Positions 1 through 8,581 of a stretch of 64,000 nucleotides of DNA are shown here, one piece after another (the stretch's first letter is position 1; each line of letters opens with the position of its first letter). The notes under the pieces were generated by a model. It did not search any database. It was not told where the DNA came from and saw only the letters and a list, made by a program, of their open reading frames with translations. Position numbers and translations under genes: made by a program. Location: positions 1,028,439 to 1,092,438 of the forward strand of contig NZ_JH921518.1 of assembly GCF_000299035.1 (NCBI RefSeq), in the 5' to 3' direction. Source of the DNA: Bacillus bingmayongensis. GTDB taxonomy: Bacteria > Bacillota > Bacilli > Bacillales > Bacillaceae_G.

Positions 1-789
1 CTGTCAGTAGCAGTCAATGGCGAAATCTTTACCCCCCCTACATCAGAACAAATATTAGCAGCAATTCGCTCTGTGCCTAAGGGCAAGAGTATCCTATTAA
101 TCATAAAAAACTTTAAAGCTGACGTAGAAAACTTTTTAACTGCTGAATCTTTGGCAAAAGAGGAAGGAAGACTTATTGATCATGTCATTGTGAATGACGA
201 TGTTTCTATTGAAGACGATGCTTCCTTTAACAAAAGAAGACGAGGAGTAGCTGGGACGATTTTCGTTCATAAAATACTCGGAGCAGCAGCTCTTGAAGGC
301 TACTCATTACAGCAATTAACGGACATCGGCCATTCCGTCAGCCGTAATCTGCATACATTAGGAGTCGCGCTCTCCCCAGCGACTAACCCTGTCCAAGGCA
401 AAGCTTCTTTTACTTTACAAGACAATGAAGTTTTCTATGGAGTCGGCATCCACGGAGAAAAAGGATACCGAAAAGAAGTATTATCTTCTTCTGAAAAATT
501 GGCTATTGAGCTAATGAATAAACTGAAAAGTATTTACCGCTGGAAAAAAGGTGACAAGTTTGCAATCCTCATTAATGGCTTAGGTGCTACCCCATTAATG
601 GAACAGTATATATTCGCAAATGACATTCGCCGTTTATGTGAACTTGAAGGATTAGATATTCGATTTGTAAAAGTCGGAACCCATCTAACCTCTTTAGATA
701 TGCAAGGCACTTCATTAAGCTTACTTAAAATAGAAGATCCACTTTGGGAAAAATGGTTAAAAGCTAATGTTGAGGTGGCTAGCTGGTAG
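1..789 (+). CDS. dhaK: Dihydroxyacetone kinase subunit DhaK, 3' part
   Basis: The reading frame is open from base 1, so the gene enters from the left and about 263 C-terminal residues remain of the usual ~330. The family binds dihydroxyacetone covalently through a histidine; phosphate comes from ATP via DhaL or from the PTS via DhaM. Visible here are the IIKNFKADVENF segment, whose Asp matches the family's active-site acid/base, and GVGIHGEKG, which matches the region of the substrate-binding His. The GGGSGHEP segment lies outside the window. A GTG at 73 is internal to the family domain and is not the true start. No dhaL follows, so dhaK ends its transcription unit. The family call is firm; the PTS or ATP type cannot be decided. 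Confidence 0.9.
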   Translation: MSVAVNGEIFTPPTSEQILAAIRSVPKGKSILLIIKNFKADVENFLTAESLAKEEGRLIDHVIVNDDVSIEDDASFNKRRRGVAGTIFVHKILGAAALEGYSLQQLTDIGHSVSRNLHTLGVALSPATNPVQGKASFTLQDNEVFYGVGIHGEKGYRKEVLSSSEKLAIELMNKLKSIYRWKKGDKFAILINGLGATPLMEQYIFANDIRRLCELEGLDIRFVKVGTHLTSLDMQGTSLSLLKIEDPLWEKWLKANVEVASW

Positions 790-795
790 CCAAAA

Positions 796-824
796 AGGCG
801 GCCGACAATTCCTGTCAGCCGCCT
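796..824 (-). terminator. Intrinsic terminator between convergent dhaK and VOC gene
   Basis: An 11-bp GC-rich inverted repeat (AGGCGGCCGAC / GTCAGCCGCCT, one mismatch) has a T run on the minus strand. It best serves the VOC gene and may also stop dhaK transcripts. Confidence 0.75.
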
Positions 825-844
825 AAAATGAATATTGATTTAGT

Positions 845-1225
845 TTATTTCTTCTCCATCACAGCAAAGTAATTCTCTTCATAGTCCGCAAAGTTAAATA
901 CTCTACCTGAAGGCATATTTACAATTTCTCCGACTGTGATATTTTTATTTAATAAGTTGCTACGTAATTCATCGAGATTTTCCGTAAAAAACATTAAAGA
1001 AGGTGTACCAAGATTTAATCCAGGTGACATTTGAGCAACGAATTCCTTATTGTGCAGAATGATGCTTGTTTCTGCTCCCTTTGTTGGAGCAATTTCAATC
1101 CATCTCATTCCTTGACCATTATTTTCTTCAGAAACTACAGTAAATCCTACTTTTTCTGTCCAAAAGTCCACCGCTTCATCTTGGTCATTTACATACAACA
1201 TAACTTGACCGACTTTACTAATCAT
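845..1225 (-). CDS. VOC-superfamily (glyoxalase/bleomycin-resistance-like) protein
   Basis: About 126 residues, the size of a single-domain vicinal oxygen chelate protein with two beta-alpha-beta-beta-beta modules. It starts ISKVGQVMLYVNDQDEAVDFW, the usual first strand and helix of this family, and ends with NFADYEENYFAVME, a typical last strand carrying an acidic metal-site residue. The ATG at 1225 is preferred over a GTG 12 bases upstream because GGGAAGG lies just before it. The substrate cannot be told: this fold covers dioxygenases, glyoxalases and antibiotic-binding proteins. It stands alone, convergent with dhaK. Confidence 0.8.
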   Translation of the reverse strand: MISKVGQVMLYVNDQDEAVDFWTEKVGFTVVSEENNGQGMRWIEIAPTKGAETSIILHNKEFVAQMSPGLNLGTPSLMFFTENLDELRSNLLNKNITVGEIVNMPSGRVFNFADYEENYFAVMEKK

Positions 1226-1421
1226 AGACCTTCCCACTCCCTTATATGAGTAAATATCTAACCCTTCCCATCGCCAAAGTTTCTGAAATCCAATGACAAC
1301 TTAATAGATACGCCAATAACTAAAAACTTCCTTCTAAAAAAACGGAGCAGTTTCATTTAAGTAGGAGTTTCTAAAAGAGAGATAGAATAATAACAAAAGA
1401 TTTTATAAGGGGGGAATATCA

Positions 1422-1952
1422 TTGCCAATTCCAAAAGATACTGCTAATTACACGATTCGTATAGGAAAGGTAGAAGATTCCGAAGCAACTTTAGACATAC
1501 AGAAATCCGTTGTTTCTGAAGGTCACTTTCTCATTTCGTTACCTGAAGAGTTTAAAAAAACTTCATCCGAACAAAGAGAATGGGTACAGGGCGTATTGGA
1601 AAATGAAAAAGAAACATTACTTGTAGCTGAAAAAGATGGTGAAGTTGTTGGTTGGATTGTATTTCTTACCGAAAACAAAAAACGATTGTCTCATACAGGT
1701 TCCTTTGGAATCATGATCAGTAAAAATTATAGAGGACTCGGAATTGGGAAAATGCTACTACAAGCTTTACTAGACTGGGCTGAGAAAAATCCTCTTATTG
1801 AGAAAATAAGTTTAGGAGTTTTCTCAACAAATTATAGCGCAATCTCTTTGTATAAAAAAATGGGCTTCATTGAAGAAGGTCGTAAAATAAAAGAATTTAA
1901 AATGAATGATAATGAATATGTAGATGATATTCTAATGTATAAGCTCGTTTAA
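1422..1952 (+). CDS. GNAT-family N-acetyltransferase
   Basis: A 176-residue GNAT protein. The acetyl-CoA binding motif is visible as SKNYRGLGIGKMLL (R-G-x-G-x-G), followed by the usual NYSAISLYKKMGFIEEGR segment. It starts at TTG behind a strong AAGGGGGG site. The acceptor (protein N-terminus, polyamine or drug) cannot be inferred. Its last ~22 codons are nearly repeated at 10354-10422, so the region once held a second, related copy. It is monocistronic and followed by a hairpin. Confidence 0.88.
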   Translation: MPIPKDTANYTIRIGKVEDSEATLDIQKSVVSEGHFLISLPEEFKKTSSEQREWVQGVLENEKETLLVAEKDGEVVGWIVFLTENKKRLSHTGSFGIMISKNYRGLGIGKMLLQALLDWAEKNPLIEKISLGVFSTNYSAISLYKKMGFIEEGRKIKEFKMNDNEYVDDILMYKLV

Positions 1953-1976
1953 TGATATTTTAACCACAAGTACCAC

Positions 1977-2015
1977 AAAAAAGCCGTTCTCCTTGAAATG
2001 CGAGATCGGCTTTTA
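1977..2015. terminator. Bidirectional terminator between convergent GNAT and methyltransferase genes
   Basis: Inverted repeat AAAAGCCGTTCT / AGATCGGCTTTT with one mismatch, with A and T runs on the two sides, so it can act for both convergent genes. Confidence 0.75.
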
Positions 2016-2044
2016 TAATGAATCTCCTTGTTCGGTAACAAATG

Positions 2045-2797
2045 TTAAGATTTATAAGCTACTATCATAAAACGTTTTGAATTTGTACGGATTCCTTTTT
2101 CTGTTTTATTTGTTATGATGAATTTTTCCAAAATGTCAAAATCATCTTTTTCTTCACCGAATCTTGGTATGATAGGCGTGTACTTTAATAGAAAAATGAG
2201 ATCTTCAGGTGTTTGGTAATAATCAATGGCATCATACTCTAAAATTTGCACATCATGAAAGTCCGCATACTTTAACTCTCGAACATACTTTTCTTTTAAT
2301 GTACCGTCTTTTTCTCCTAAGCATTGCCCTCTTCCAAACGCTTCTTTTAAGTTCCATTTATCACGTTCGTTGACTTGCTGCGTTAAAAAGACACCGCCAT
2401 TTTTTATTACTCTTGCTACTTCTGTCGCCATAAAAGGTGCATGACAACAAGACACAATATCAAAGAAATCATTCGGAAATCTTAAATCTTCAGAATCCAT
2501 TTTGAAAAATTGAACGTTTGACACACACGCTTTTTCCAAGTTAGACTGTGCCATTTCTATCATTCCACTTGAATTATCAATCCCCATTATACTTGAAGCT
2601 GCCGATGCAATTTTTAATACATTCTCTCCCCCACCTGTACCAATATCTAGCAAAACATCTGAGGGTTTGCATCTCTCTATCACTTCTTCATAAAACTCCC
2701 ATAACGCACCTTCAGTTTCGTATTTCAGTTTACTAAAATCCCAGCCGATTAATCTTCCGACTTTATCATAAAATTTTTTATAATCTAACTCATTCAT
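2045..2797 (-). CDS. Class I SAM-dependent methyltransferase
   Basis: 250 residues with a Rossmann-type methyltransferase core. Motif I is VLLDIGTGGGEN (about residues 48-59), the acidic motif II is IMGIDNSSGMIEMA, and the post-I region FPNDFFDIVSCCHAPF is clear. The C-terminal ~90 residues resemble the extension of small-molecule methyltransferases related to the UbiE/COQ5 type. A site resembling GGAAGGTGG precedes the ATG. The substrate is unknown. It is monocistronic and convergent with the GNAT gene. Confidence 0.85.
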   Translation of the reverse strand: MNELDYKKFYDKVGRLIGWDFSKLKYETEGALWEFYEEVIERCKPSDVLLDIGTGGGENVLKIASAASSIMGIDNSSGMIEMAQSNLEKACVSNVQFFKMDSEDLRFPNDFFDIVSCCHAPFMATEVARVIKNGGVFLTQQVNERDKWNLKEAFGRGQCLGEKDGTLKEKYVRELKYADFHDVQILEYDAIDYYQTPEDLIFLLKYTPIIPRFGEEKDDFDILEKFIITNKTEKGIRTNSKRFMIVAYKS

Positions 2798-3212
2798 ATT
2801 GTATATCCACCTTCCAAAAGAGTGTAAAAACTAAGTTTCTGGGACCTTTTAATAAAGTCGGCCAGTTTCTTAGTTCGATAAAAAAAGCGACTATCACAAT
2901 GGATTCAAAGTTTTTATTTTCAAAAAAGGGCAGACCTCTCCCTTGATGGTTGGTACGCGTTTTTTCCAACCCGAAAACTAGTTACTTCGAACAATACGGA
3001 AAGCCATCTACTTCACCTCATTTGAAAGATTCTATTTCATTATACGTCATTACATTTTTTACGCATATCGTAAAATACAGACTATTAGATGAACTCTGAA
3101 ACGAAAAAAAGCTACCTTAGCTATCCCTCAAATCTATATTTTATTCAATTTGTTATTTCATTGCACCGAATTTTTTGTTATTGTTTAACTTTATATACCA
3201 CTTGTTTAGAAC
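2798..3212. other. Intergenic region, no gene seen
   Basis: About 415 bases. An imperfect dyad (AACTAAGTTTCTGG / CCAGTTTCTTAGTT) lies near 2831-2875. No conserved reading frame or RNA gene was recognised. Confidence 0.5.
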
Positions 3213-3578
3213 ATGAACGCTCCCTTAAGAAAGGACGATGTACATACGACAGAAATATTGGATTTAGTTTTATACTGCATTTTGTTTATCCTAATCGTAT
3301 CCATAGCTTGTTTCATCTTATTAGTACTCATGAAGATTTTCGGAAAACCGATGAATAAGCATCGTTCTGTTGAAAAAGAACTAAAACAGCATTCTTCCAC
3401 AACAGATACATTAGGACATAAAGACTCTAATATAACTACGAAAGATGCCGAAGCAGAGTGGATGGACGCCGTGATGACAGCAACTTTTGTTACTGCAGCT
3501 ATGAAAAGTGCTAGTGAAAACGAAAGTGTTGATCATGATTCAGACACTGGCGGTGATGGTTCTGATTCATCAAACTAG
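3213..3578 (+). CDS. Small hypothetical single-span membrane protein
   Basis: 121 residues. One hydrophobic segment (about residues 15-42, LVLYCILFILIVSIACFILL) is followed by a basic stretch and a polar C-terminal half ending in a Gly/Asp/Ser-rich tail. The predicted topology is a membrane anchor with a soluble tail. The ATG at 3213 has no convincing ribosome site, and an in-frame stop lies just upstream, so the 5' end may be damaged or translation weak. No family recognised. A large hairpin follows, consistent with a transcribed unit. Confidence 0.45.
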   Translation: MNAPLRKDDVHTTEILDLVLYCILFILIVSIACFILLVLMKIFGKPMNKHRSVEKELKQHSSTTDTLGHKDSNITTKDAEAEWMDAVMTATFVTAAMKSASENESVDHDSDTGGDGSDSSN

Positions 3579-3613
3579 AATAATCCAACCTATTCATCTA
3601 CAAAAAAACAAAA

Positions 3614-3660
3614 AGGAGTGTTCCATAGTCAAAAATTTGACTTATGAGACACTCCTTAGG
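3614..3660 (+). terminator. Long hairpin, probable terminator
   Basis: Arms AAGGAGTGT...GTCAAA and TTTGAC...ACACTCCTT form a long stem with a few bulges just downstream of the small membrane gene. It lacks a clean T run, so the terminator role is inferred. Confidence 0.45.
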
Positions 3661-3669
3661 AATATAAAT

Positions 3670-4480
3670 GGTTCTGTTGCAAAGTTTCTTAACAGATAAA
3701 AAGTTGGTATGATTGCAGATGGATTTTATGCAATCGTTAGTAATTGTTGTAATTCATTGTACGTCGAAAAAACGAAGTTTGGTTGTTGCAAACTTCGTTT
3801 TCGTTTATATAGAGCATGAACGGTTTCAATGCCTTTCAAGGTACGTGAAGCATGACGAATACTTTGAAATCCTGCAGATTTGGCAAAACGCCTTTTTACA
3901 TGTCTATGGTCTTGTTCGATGAGATTGTTCAAATGTTTGACTGTACAATGAGTTGTACGTTTATAAAAGCCTTGTTCCTTTAATTTTTTGAATGCACAAA
4001 GTAATGCTGGTGCTTTATCTGTTGTTAGAACCGTTGGTTCTCCAAACGTTTTCACTAACCTTTTTATAAAGGTATATGCAGCCTGATGATCCCGTTTTTT
4101 ACGAAGTTGAATATCCAATGTGTATCCTTCTTTATCAATTGCACGGTACAGGTAACGCCATTCTCCTTTGACTTTTATATAGGTCTCATCCAATTTCCAA
4201 GATAGTTCTATGCTTTTATTTTTCTTCTTCCAAATTTGATAGATAAGGTTTCCATATTCATGAACCCAGCGCATGATGGTTGTAGGATGAACTGAAACAC
4301 CACGTTCATTCAAAATTTCAGAGACATCACGATAGCTTAAAGAAAAGCGACAATAGTAGCCAACGGCTACCAAAATAATATCTTGTTTAAATTGCTTTCC
4401 TTTAAAATATCTCATGTATGATTCTCCTCACTCTGTTTTGCAAAAGTTTAGCTTAGTTTTAAAAACTTTGCAACAGAACC
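3670..4480 (-). mobile_element. Intact IS6-family insertion sequence (IS240/IS26-like), 811 bp
   Basis: Perfect 18-bp terminal inverted repeats GGTTCTGTTGCAAAGTTT occur at 3670 and, reversed, ending at 4480. An 8-bp direct repeat ATATAAAT (3662-3669 and 4481-4488) flanks the element exactly, as expected of IS6 transposition. It carries one full transposase gene on the minus strand and sits between two genes without breaking either. Confidence 0.96.
3726..4415 (-). CDS. IS6-family DDE transposase
   Basis: 229 residues, normal for IS26/IS240 transposases. An N-terminal helix-turn-helix region (SLSYRDVSEILNERGVSVHP) is followed by the DDE core: first Asp in WKLDETYIKVKG, second Asp in LTTDKAPA, Glu in NLIEQDHRHVKRR. 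All catalytic residues are present. The ATG follows TGAGGAGA. The element looks able to move. Confidence 0.95.
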   Translation of the reverse strand: MRYFKGKQFKQDIILVAVGYYCRFSLSYRDVSEILNERGVSVHPTTIMRWVHEYGNLIYQIWKKKNKSIELSWKLDETYIKVKGEWRYLYRAIDKEGYTLDIQLRKKRDHQAAYTFIKRLVKTFGEPTVLTTDKAPALLCAFKKLKEQGFYKRTTHCTVKHLNNLIEQDHRHVKRRFAKSAGFQSIRHASRTLKGIETVHALYKRKRSLQQPNFVFSTYNELQQLLTIA

Positions 4481-4519
4481 ATATAAATTATTGCAAAAAA
4501 CAGTTTTGATTTACTAATT

Positions 4520-5755
4520 TTATTGAAACATTTTTTTAATTCTATTGCGCATGATTAATACAATTCCACCTAGAATGGATAACATTCCTAGAGTAGTTGT
4601 ATTAGATTCCGTTCCCCCGGCGTTAGGAAGTTCTCTCTTATCATTTTCCACTTTAAGAGGCGTGTTCGTTTGTTTCTTCTGTTCTAATTCCGTTACTTTA
4701 TTTTCTACATTTTGCTTCGCCTGTTTTAATTCCGCTATCTCTGCTTCCACATCTTGCTTTGCACGTGTTAATTCATTTAATTTCTCATCTATCGCTTGCT
4801 TTGTTTGCTTCACATCTGCTATTTTCTCTTCTGCTACAGCGTGTTTTGTACGCATTAATTCCGCTAATTTATCTTCCATCGTTTGCTTCATTTGTTTTAA
4901 CTCTAATACTTTTTCTTCTATCGTTTGCTTCGTACGTGTTAATTCGTTTAATTTACTTTCTATCGTTTGCTGTATCTGTTTTAAATCTGATGCTATCTCT
5001 TCTCTACGTTGCTTCGTTTCAGATATTTTCGCTCCTGCATCTTTCCTAATCTGCTTTAATTCTGCTATTTTCTCTTCTACATTTTGTTTTGTCTGTTTTA
5101 ATTCCGCTAATTTCGCTTCTGCATTTTGTTTAATTTGTTGTAATTCTGATACTCGCTCTTCTCTATGTTGTTTCGCTTCAGTTACTTTTTCTTCTACATT
5201 TTGTTTCGTCTGTTGTAATTCTGCTGCTCGCTCTTCTGCATGTTGCTTCACTTCAGATACTTTCTCTTCTACATTTTGTTTCGTCTGTTGTAATTCTGAT
5301 ACTCGCTCTTCTGCATGTTGCTTTGCTTCAGATACTTTCTCTTCTGCATTTTGTTTCGCCTGTTTTAATTCTGATACTCGCTCTTCTGCATGTTGCTTCG
5401 CTTCAGATACTTTTTCTTCCACATTTTGCTTCGCCTGTTTTAATTCTGATACTCGCTCTTCCGCATTTTGCTTCGCCTGTTTTAATTCTGATACTCGCTC
5501 TTCCGCATTTTGCTTCGCCTGTTTTAATTCTGATACTCGCTCTTCCGCATTTTGCTTCGCCTGTTTTAATTCTGATACTCGCTCTTCTGCATTTTGTTTC
5601 GCCTGATTTAGTTCGGATAACTTTTCGTCTGCTTGTTGTTTGATAGAATCATGTATTTTGACGGTATCAGGCACTTCAGCGTTAATTGTGTCAGCTCCCG
5701 CTATCATCGCTAAAGCTAGTGTAGAGATTGCTACTGTTTTTTTCGTACTCATCAT
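4520..5755 (-). CDS. Sortase-anchored coiled-coil surface protein
   Basis: About 411 residues. A signal peptide (MMSTKKTVAISTLALAMIAG) comes first. Residues ~40-370 are heptad-rich, built from 14-residue units of the type ERVSELKQAKQNAE with shorter EEKVSEAKQHAE inserts. The C-terminus is a wall-sorting signal: LPNAG, a hydrophobic span and a positive tail RNRIKKMFQ. LPNAG is an LPXTG variant with Ala at the Thr position. The ATG at 5755 is chosen over one 21 bases upstream because AAAGAGG lies between them. The product should be a long alpha-helical rod covalently linked to peptidoglycan. Its ligand is unknown; M-protein-like binding is only a guess. Confidence 0.85.
   Translation of the reverse strand: MMSTKKTVAISTLALAMIAGADTINAEVPDTVKIHDSIKQQADEKLSELNQAKQNAEERVSELKQAKQNAEERVSELKQAKQNAEERVSELKQAKQNAEERVSELKQAKQNVEEKVSEAKQHAEERVSELKQAKQNAEEKVSEAKQHAEERVSELQQTKQNVEEKVSEVKQHAEERAAELQQTKQNVEEKVTEAKQHREERVSELQQIKQNAEAKLAELKQTKQNVEEKIAELKQIRKDAGAKISETKQRREEIASDLKQIQQTIESKLNELTRTKQTIEEKVLELKQMKQTMEDKLAELMRTKHAVAEEKIADVKQTKQAIDEKLNELTRAKQDVEAEIAELKQAKQNVENKVTELEQKKQTNTPLKVENDKRELPNAGGTESNTTTLGMLSILGGIVLIMRNRIKKMFQ
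4690..5640 (-). repeat. 42-bp in-frame repeats coding for 14-residue coiled-coil units
   Basis: Units decoding as ERVSELKQAKQNAE recur. Copies at about 5437-5600 are almost identical at DNA level; those nearer 4700-5000 are diverged. The gradient suggests recent expansion at the 5' side of the gene. Confidence 0.85.
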
Positions 5756-5908
5756 TTTGTACCTCTTTTCTTTCATGAGTAATGAACTATTATGTGTAAA
5801 TCTGAAGATATAAATATTTATAATACCAGTATAACATTATACCAAATGTTTATAAACGAAACTAGAATAGTAGGGACTCGTAGGGTGAATCATTATAGAG
5901 AGAATGAG

Positions 5909-5939
5909 AAAAGGGAACTCATATATAGAGTTCCCTTTT
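5909..5939 (+). terminator. Perfect 12-bp stem hairpin with T-rich tail
   Basis: AAAAGGGAACTC, loop ATATATA, GAGTTCCCTTTT, then TTCTTATT. No plus-strand gene ends here; on the minus strand it would end transcripts from the hydrolase cluster and its remnant. Confidence 0.7.
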
Positions 5940-5966
5940 CTTATTAAAACGTTCTTCTTAACGGCA

Positions 5967-6190
5967 TTATTGGATTCTTCCGTATCCAACAAAGTGCTTA
6001 CGATTATAAGGTCAATTTAAAACTCGGATATCTACATGACCCCCACCAGCATCATATGTACTGTGGAAGAAAACTAAATCACCAAGTTGAGGGTTTATAT
6101 TTTTTAGAAATTATAAAGCCCTTGTGATATTGGTCAGAATACCAGATATCCTACGTGATTAAAAACATGACTAACAAAGCCAGAACAGTT
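5967..6190 (-). pseudogene. Remnant of a fourth NlpC/P60 hydrolase
   Basis: Pieces of an NlpC/P60 domain can be read in more than one frame. NCSGFVSHVFNHVGY matches the catalytic-Cys segment, PQLGDLVFFHSTYDAGGGHV the catalytic-His segment, and KHFVGYGRIQ followed by a stop matches the domain end (compare NLVGFGRITNF in the intact neighbour). Stops and small deletions separate the pieces, and no wall-binding repeats remain. It lies directly downstream of the intact NlpC gene, as if it were the eroded last member of the tandem array. Confidence 0.75.
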
Positions 6191-6218
6191 TAATATATAC
6201 AACCTTAAATATTATCTA

Positions 6219-7283
6219 TTAAAAATTCGTTATTCTTCCAAATCCAACCAAGTTATTACTATACCAAGAAGTAGATAACTTAGAATATTTAACTTTCATA
6301 CTTTTTCCACTAGCAGCTTCAATAATATCATCTCCGCCAAGATAAATAGCTACATGAGTAATGTTGCTTGCACTATGTGATTCGCTAAAAAATACTAAAT
6401 CTCCTGGCTCAGCATTAGCTCTGCTAATTCTTTGGGAGTTATTATATAATCCTTGAGAAGTCTGATATGCTCTTGAATATCCTGCTTGATTCCATGAATA
6501 ATAAACAAATCCCGAACAATCAAGACCTCTTGCATCTTTACCTCCCCATACATAAGGAACACCCAAATAATTTTGAGCAACATCAAGAACCTTTACCCAG
6601 TGACCACTAGAAGTGAAATATTGCCATTTATTGTCGATTTGTAATTGTCCAGTTACCATTGCGCCGCCTTGGTTGGCATCTAAATAATACCATGTACTAC
6701 CTTCTTGGAACCAACCTGTTTTCATTGCTCCACCATCATCGGCATTTAGATAGTACCATTTTCCATTATCTTGTAACCAGCCCGTTTTCATTGCTCCGCC
6801 ATCATTTCCATCTAAGTAGTACCATTTCCCGTCTACTTTTTCCCAACCTGTTTTCATCGCTCCACCATCATTGGCATTTAGGTAGTACCATTTTCCATTA
6901 TCTTGTAACCACCCTGTTTTCATTGCTCCGCCATTATTTCCATCTAAGTAGTACCATTTTCCATCTACTTTTTCCCAACCTATTTTCATTGCCCCACCAT
7001 CATTGGCATTTAGGTAGTACCATTTACCTTCTACTTGTGCCCAGCCTAGTTTCATCGCTCCACCGGCATTTGGATCAAGGTAGTACCATTTGCCTTCTAA
7101 TGCCAGCCAACCTGTTTTTTTCGCACCGTTTTCATAAAAGAACCATGTTCCACTTTCTTCTTTCACCCAGCCGCTTTGTTGAGTCGCTTGTGTATTTTGA
7201 GCTGTTTCTGCTGAACTTACAATTGGTTGAATGCTCAATCCAAGAGTAGTTGCTAATGTAAGTGCTGCAATTTGTTTTTTCAT
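6219..7283 (-). CDS. Secreted wall-binding NlpC/P60 endopeptidase
   Basis: 354 residues. Signal peptide 1-25 (MKKQIAALTLATTLGLSIQP, cleavage near SSAET). Residues ~35-235 hold nine wall-binding repeats of 22 residues (core GWEKVDGKWYYLDGNNGGAM, CW_binding_1/choline-binding type). Residues ~240-354 are an NlpC/P60 domain: Cys256 in GLDCSGF, His310 in NITHVAIYLG, and GDLVFF between them. Such domains usually cut the gamma-D-Glu-diaminopimelate bond in stem peptides. A GGAGAGA site precedes the ATG. It is the third of three minus-strand paralogues that share the first ~100 residues almost exactly. Confidence 0.92.
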   Translation of the reverse strand: MKKQIAALTLATTLGLSIQPIVSSAETAQNTQATQQSGWVKEESGTWFFYENGAKKTGWLALEGKWYYLDPNAGGAMKLGWAQVEGKWYYLNANDGGAMKIGWEKVDGKWYYLDGNNGGAMKTGWLQDNGKWYYLNANDGGAMKTGWEKVDGKWYYLDGNDGGAMKTGWLQDNGKWYYLNADDGGAMKTGWFQEGSTWYYLDANQGGAMVTGQLQIDNKWQYFTSSGHWVKVLDVAQNYLGVPYVWGGKDARGLDCSGFVYYSWNQAGYSRAYQTSQGLYNNSQRISRANAEPGDLVFFSESHSASNITHVAIYLGGDDIIEAASGKSMKVKYSKLSTSWYSNNLVGFGRITNF

Positions 7284-7355
7284 ATTTCTCTCTCCATTCT
7301 TAGAACTGTATTGTATTTAATATATATCACTCTTTTAAATGTTGAATCTTAAATT

Positions 7356-8531
7356 CTATTTAAATGGTAAATATGGAGTTGGATTAATTTGACCAAATTT
7401 ATATTCCGTTTTCAATTCAAAGTGTAGATGAGGACCAGTAACTCTTCCTGTTGCTCCTACCTTACCTATTACTTGACCTTGTTGAACATAATCCCCTTTT
7501 TGAGCTATTCTTTCACTCATGTGGGCATATAACGTGTAATATCCATCTGCATGCTTGATAACTACAACATTTCCATAGTCGTTAAATGAACCAGGTGAGC
7601 CAAAGCCAGAAAATTCTACAGTACCAGATTTAGCAGCCATAATCGGTGTACCTGTTTTTGCTGCAAAGTCAATACCCTTATGAGATTCATCCCAACGAGG
7701 TCCGTACCCTGAACTCACATTTGGTTTTTTTATAGGCATTTGGTAACCATATGCACTAACTTCTCCAGCATTTTCAAGCCACTGACCATTATCAGCAAAT
7801 ACATAAGTCTTTCCGTCTATAGTAGCTTGTCCAGTTACCATAGCTCCGCCTTTATTCGCATCTAAGTAGTACCATGCACTTCCTTCTTGGAACCAGCCTG
7901 TTTTCATCGCTCCGCCATCATTTCCATCTAAGTAGTACCATTTCCCGTCTACTTTTTCCCAACCCGTTTTCATTGCTCCACCATCATTGGCATTTAGGTA
8001 GTACCATTTGCCATTCTCTTGGAACCAGCCTGTTTTCATTGCTCCGCCATCATTTCCATCTAAGTAGTACCATTTCCCGTCTACTTTTTCCCAACCTGTT
8101 TTCATCGCTCCACCATCATTGGCATTTAGGTAGTACCATTTGCCGTTCTCTTGTAACCAGCCTGTTTTCATTGCTCCGCCATTATTTCCATCTAAGTAGT
8201 ACCATTTTCCGTCTACTTTTTCCCAACCTATTTTCATTGCTCCACCATCATTGGCATTTAGGTAGTACCATGTCCCATTTACTTGGGCCCAGCCTGTTTT
8301 CATTGCTCCACCGGCATTTGGGTCAAGGTAATACCATTTGCCTTCTAATGCAAGCCAACCTGTCTTTTTCGCACCGTTTTCATAGAAGAACCATGTTCCA
8401 TTTTCTTCTTTTACCCAACCACTTTGTTGAGTTTCTTGTATATTTTGAGCTGTTTCGGCTGAACTTACAATTGGCTGAATGCTCAATCCAAGAGTAGTTG
8501 CTAATGTAAGTGCTGCAATTTGTTTTTTCAT
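7356..8531 (-). CDS. Secreted wall-binding M23 (LytM-type) metallopeptidase
   Basis: 391 residues. It has the same signal peptide as its neighbours and ten wall-binding repeats (~35-255, the last diverged). The M23 domain spans ~262-391. The zinc site is complete: His284 and Asp288 in HKGID, and HLH at 368-370; His337 (LYAHMS) is the usual catalytic His. M23 enzymes cut peptide cross-links or bridges. Only a short TAGGATT precedes the ATG, so translation may be weaker than for the flanking genes. Gaps to neighbours are 50 and 72 bases, fitting one transcript. Confidence 0.92.
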   Translation of the reverse strand: MKKQIAALTLATTLGLSIQPIVSSAETAQNIQETQQSGWVKEENGTWFFYENGAKKTGWLALEGKWYYLDPNAGGAMKTGWAQVNGTWYYLNANDGGAMKIGWEKVDGKWYYLDGNNGGAMKTGWLQENGKWYYLNANDGGAMKTGWEKVDGKWYYLDGNDGGAMKTGWFQENGKWYYLNANDGGAMKTGWEKVDGKWYYLDGNDGGAMKTGWFQEGSAWYYLDANKGGAMVTGQATIDGKTYVFADNGQWLENAGEVSAYGYQMPIKKPNVSSGYGPRWDESHKGIDFAAKTGTPIMAAKSGTVEFSGFGSPGSFNDYGNVVVIKHADGYYTLYAHMSERIAQKGDYVQQGQVIGKVGATGRVTGPHLHFELKTEYKFGQINPTPYLPFK

Positions 8532-8581
8532 AATCCTAATAACCTACTAAATTTATAAATAGATATATTGATATATTGTTT

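Noticed and set aside
1031-1249. Plus-strand frame opposite the VOC gene
   Set aside because: No ribosome site or family match; fully within the VOC coding sequence on the other strand.
4545-5606. Large plus-strand frame opposite the coiled-coil gene
   Set aside because: Cys/Phe/Ser-rich repeat translation without a domain; the minus strand has the signal peptide and sorting signal.
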